Below, piece after piece: positions 63,388 through 64,000 of a DNA stretch of 64,000 bases. A model generated the notes under the pieces. It was not told the origin of the DNA. It did no database searches and saw only the letters and a program-made list of their open reading frames with translations. Each line of letters opens with the position of its first letter. Position 1 is the stretch's first letter. Location of the stretch: the NCBI RefSeq assembly GCF_000331025.1, contig NC_020055.1, forward strand, positions 671,870-735,869, written 5' to 3'. This stretch comes from Maridesulfovibrio hydrothermalis AM13 = DSM 14728 (GTDB lineage Bacteria > Desulfobacterota > Desulfovibrionia > Desulfovibrionales > Desulfovibrionaceae). Both the position numbers and the translations under genes were made by a program.

Positions 63388-64000
63388 CTACACCGCGTGC
63401 AACACCACGGACAAAGCCTTAAAACAAAACTCCACTCGCCCCCCCTCCTTCAATCCATCCTCTTCAATAGACCATGTGGTTACCAATGCGCAAAGTTGAC
63501 TGCCTCCCTCTGATTCACCGGAAACCTCTGCCAAGACTTCGCTTTGCTTAAGTGATGTTACCTTGGCGGGAATACAGTTTCTGGAACTTCCTGCTTCACC
63601 AGCGACGGGACGTACTGCGACCAGCGGGGCTTTAATTGTCGCCGAAACAGGTACACCGACCTCAAGATCAAGCTTGTAGAGGCTTTCAAGAGTAATGACC
63701 GAACTGATGATAAAACCTTCAGCCGTTTCGAATTCAACATCAGCCAGTATGCCGTCCCGACGCACTTCTGTTACATGGCCGATAAAGGTATTTCGGGCAC
63801 TGGTTTTAAGGGCCGTTTCTTCGAGAGCCATGCGGCGGACGATATTTTTTACATCTCCGGCGGACCAGTCTTGATAAACAGCCGAAAGGTCTGCGGAAGA
63901 CTGGCCGAGCACCTTGCGGACAACTCCCAGCGGCACGCCGTTTCGCAGCAGCTCCACTGCTCTGGAGCGGCGCAGTACACTTGGTCCGCCCATTTGACGG
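63388..64000 (-). CDS. Integrase-like/TOBE domain protein, C-terminal part
   Basis: The frame is open to the right edge, so the N-terminus is missing. The first part resembles the C-terminal half of a tyrosine recombinase (LRRSRAVELLRNGVPLGVVR, then KVLGQSSADLSAVYQDWSAG), with the usual box-II His replaced and GH changed to GQ, but Tyr kept. Two TOBE/Mop domains follow (about residues 65-130 and 140-200), domains that bind molybdate or tungstate. The combination suggests a molybdate-responsive regulator with a recombinase-derived N-terminus. Such fusions are known in sulfate reducers from general knowledge. The DNA-cutting role is doubtful. Confidence 0.65.
   Translation of the reverse strand, partial: RQMGGPSVLRRSRAVELLRNGVPLGVVRKVLGQSSADLSAVYQDWSAGDVKNIVRRMALEETALKTSARNTFIGHVTEVRRDGILADVEFETAEGFIISSVITLESLYKLDLEVGVPVSATIKAPLVAVRPVAGEAGSSRNCIPAKVTSLKQSEVLAEVSGESEGGSQLCALVTTWSIEEDGLKEGGRVEFCFKALSVVLHAV

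Overview
The window looks like part of a chromosome of a marine sulfate reducer of the Desulfovibrionaceae (Maridesulfovibrio-like). This is inferred from gene content and style: a PHP-type DnaE, FapA-MotA-MotB, a fused IspDF, a MucR-family regulator, many His kinases and receivers, Cache/PAS sensors, and moderate GC (estimated by eye). No 16S rRNA is present, so the genus is an inference.

Layout. 1-10.2 kb: the start of an ion transporter (minus, cut by the edge), then a plus-strand run dnaE, queD, dtd, an RsbW-like kinase, a STAS protein, fapA, motA, motB and a CgeB-like glycosyltransferase. 10.2-21.5 kb (minus): FmdB zinc ribbon, a tiny membrane ORF with an in-frame TGA (candidate selenoprotein), a CHASE4-type hybrid-free His kinase, the ispDF-hypothetical-cysS operon, RNase P RNA, a zinc-ribbon coiled-coil protein, a Nif3 protein, tRNA-Met/Ile2(CAT), the rfaE2 adenylyltransferase, an ImmA-type protease plus membrane protein pair behind a 10-bp tandem repeat, and a YkgJ protein. 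21.5-33.3 kb: two large surface-polysaccharide enzymes, a polar amino-acid ABC transporter with a fused double permease, a sigma-54 activator with a receiver that lacks its Asp, and serS.

33.4-45.8 kb: pncC, an OprB-like porin, thpR, the htpX-degP stress pair, a Cache-PAS-PAS kinase, a FecR/RTX exported protein, and a pseudo-receiver/TPR operon with two tiny membrane proteins. 45.8-57.6 kb: sppA overlapping rpsA, phoU and pstB, an AMIN protein, a solute-binding protein, glgP, mucR, a second orphan motB, and a response regulator next to the decayed end of a His kinase. 57.9-64 kb: ald, a receiver/SpoIIE-like protein with degenerate metal ligands, a roughly 2-kb decayed accessory patch (AbiEi/AbiEii relics, lipoprotein, XRE relic) ending at tRNA-Thr(CGT), tpx, and the C-terminal part of an integrase-like/TOBE protein running off the right edge.

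Themes are motility and its control (RsbW/STAS, FapA, two MotB), signal transduction with several phosphorylation-independent receivers, envelope stress and surface sugars, and one small degraded defence island. The observations most worth following are the candidate selenoprotein at 10459-10620, the ImmA/membrane pair with 10-bp repeats at 19618-20605, and the direct repeats that bracket the decayed AbiE patch.
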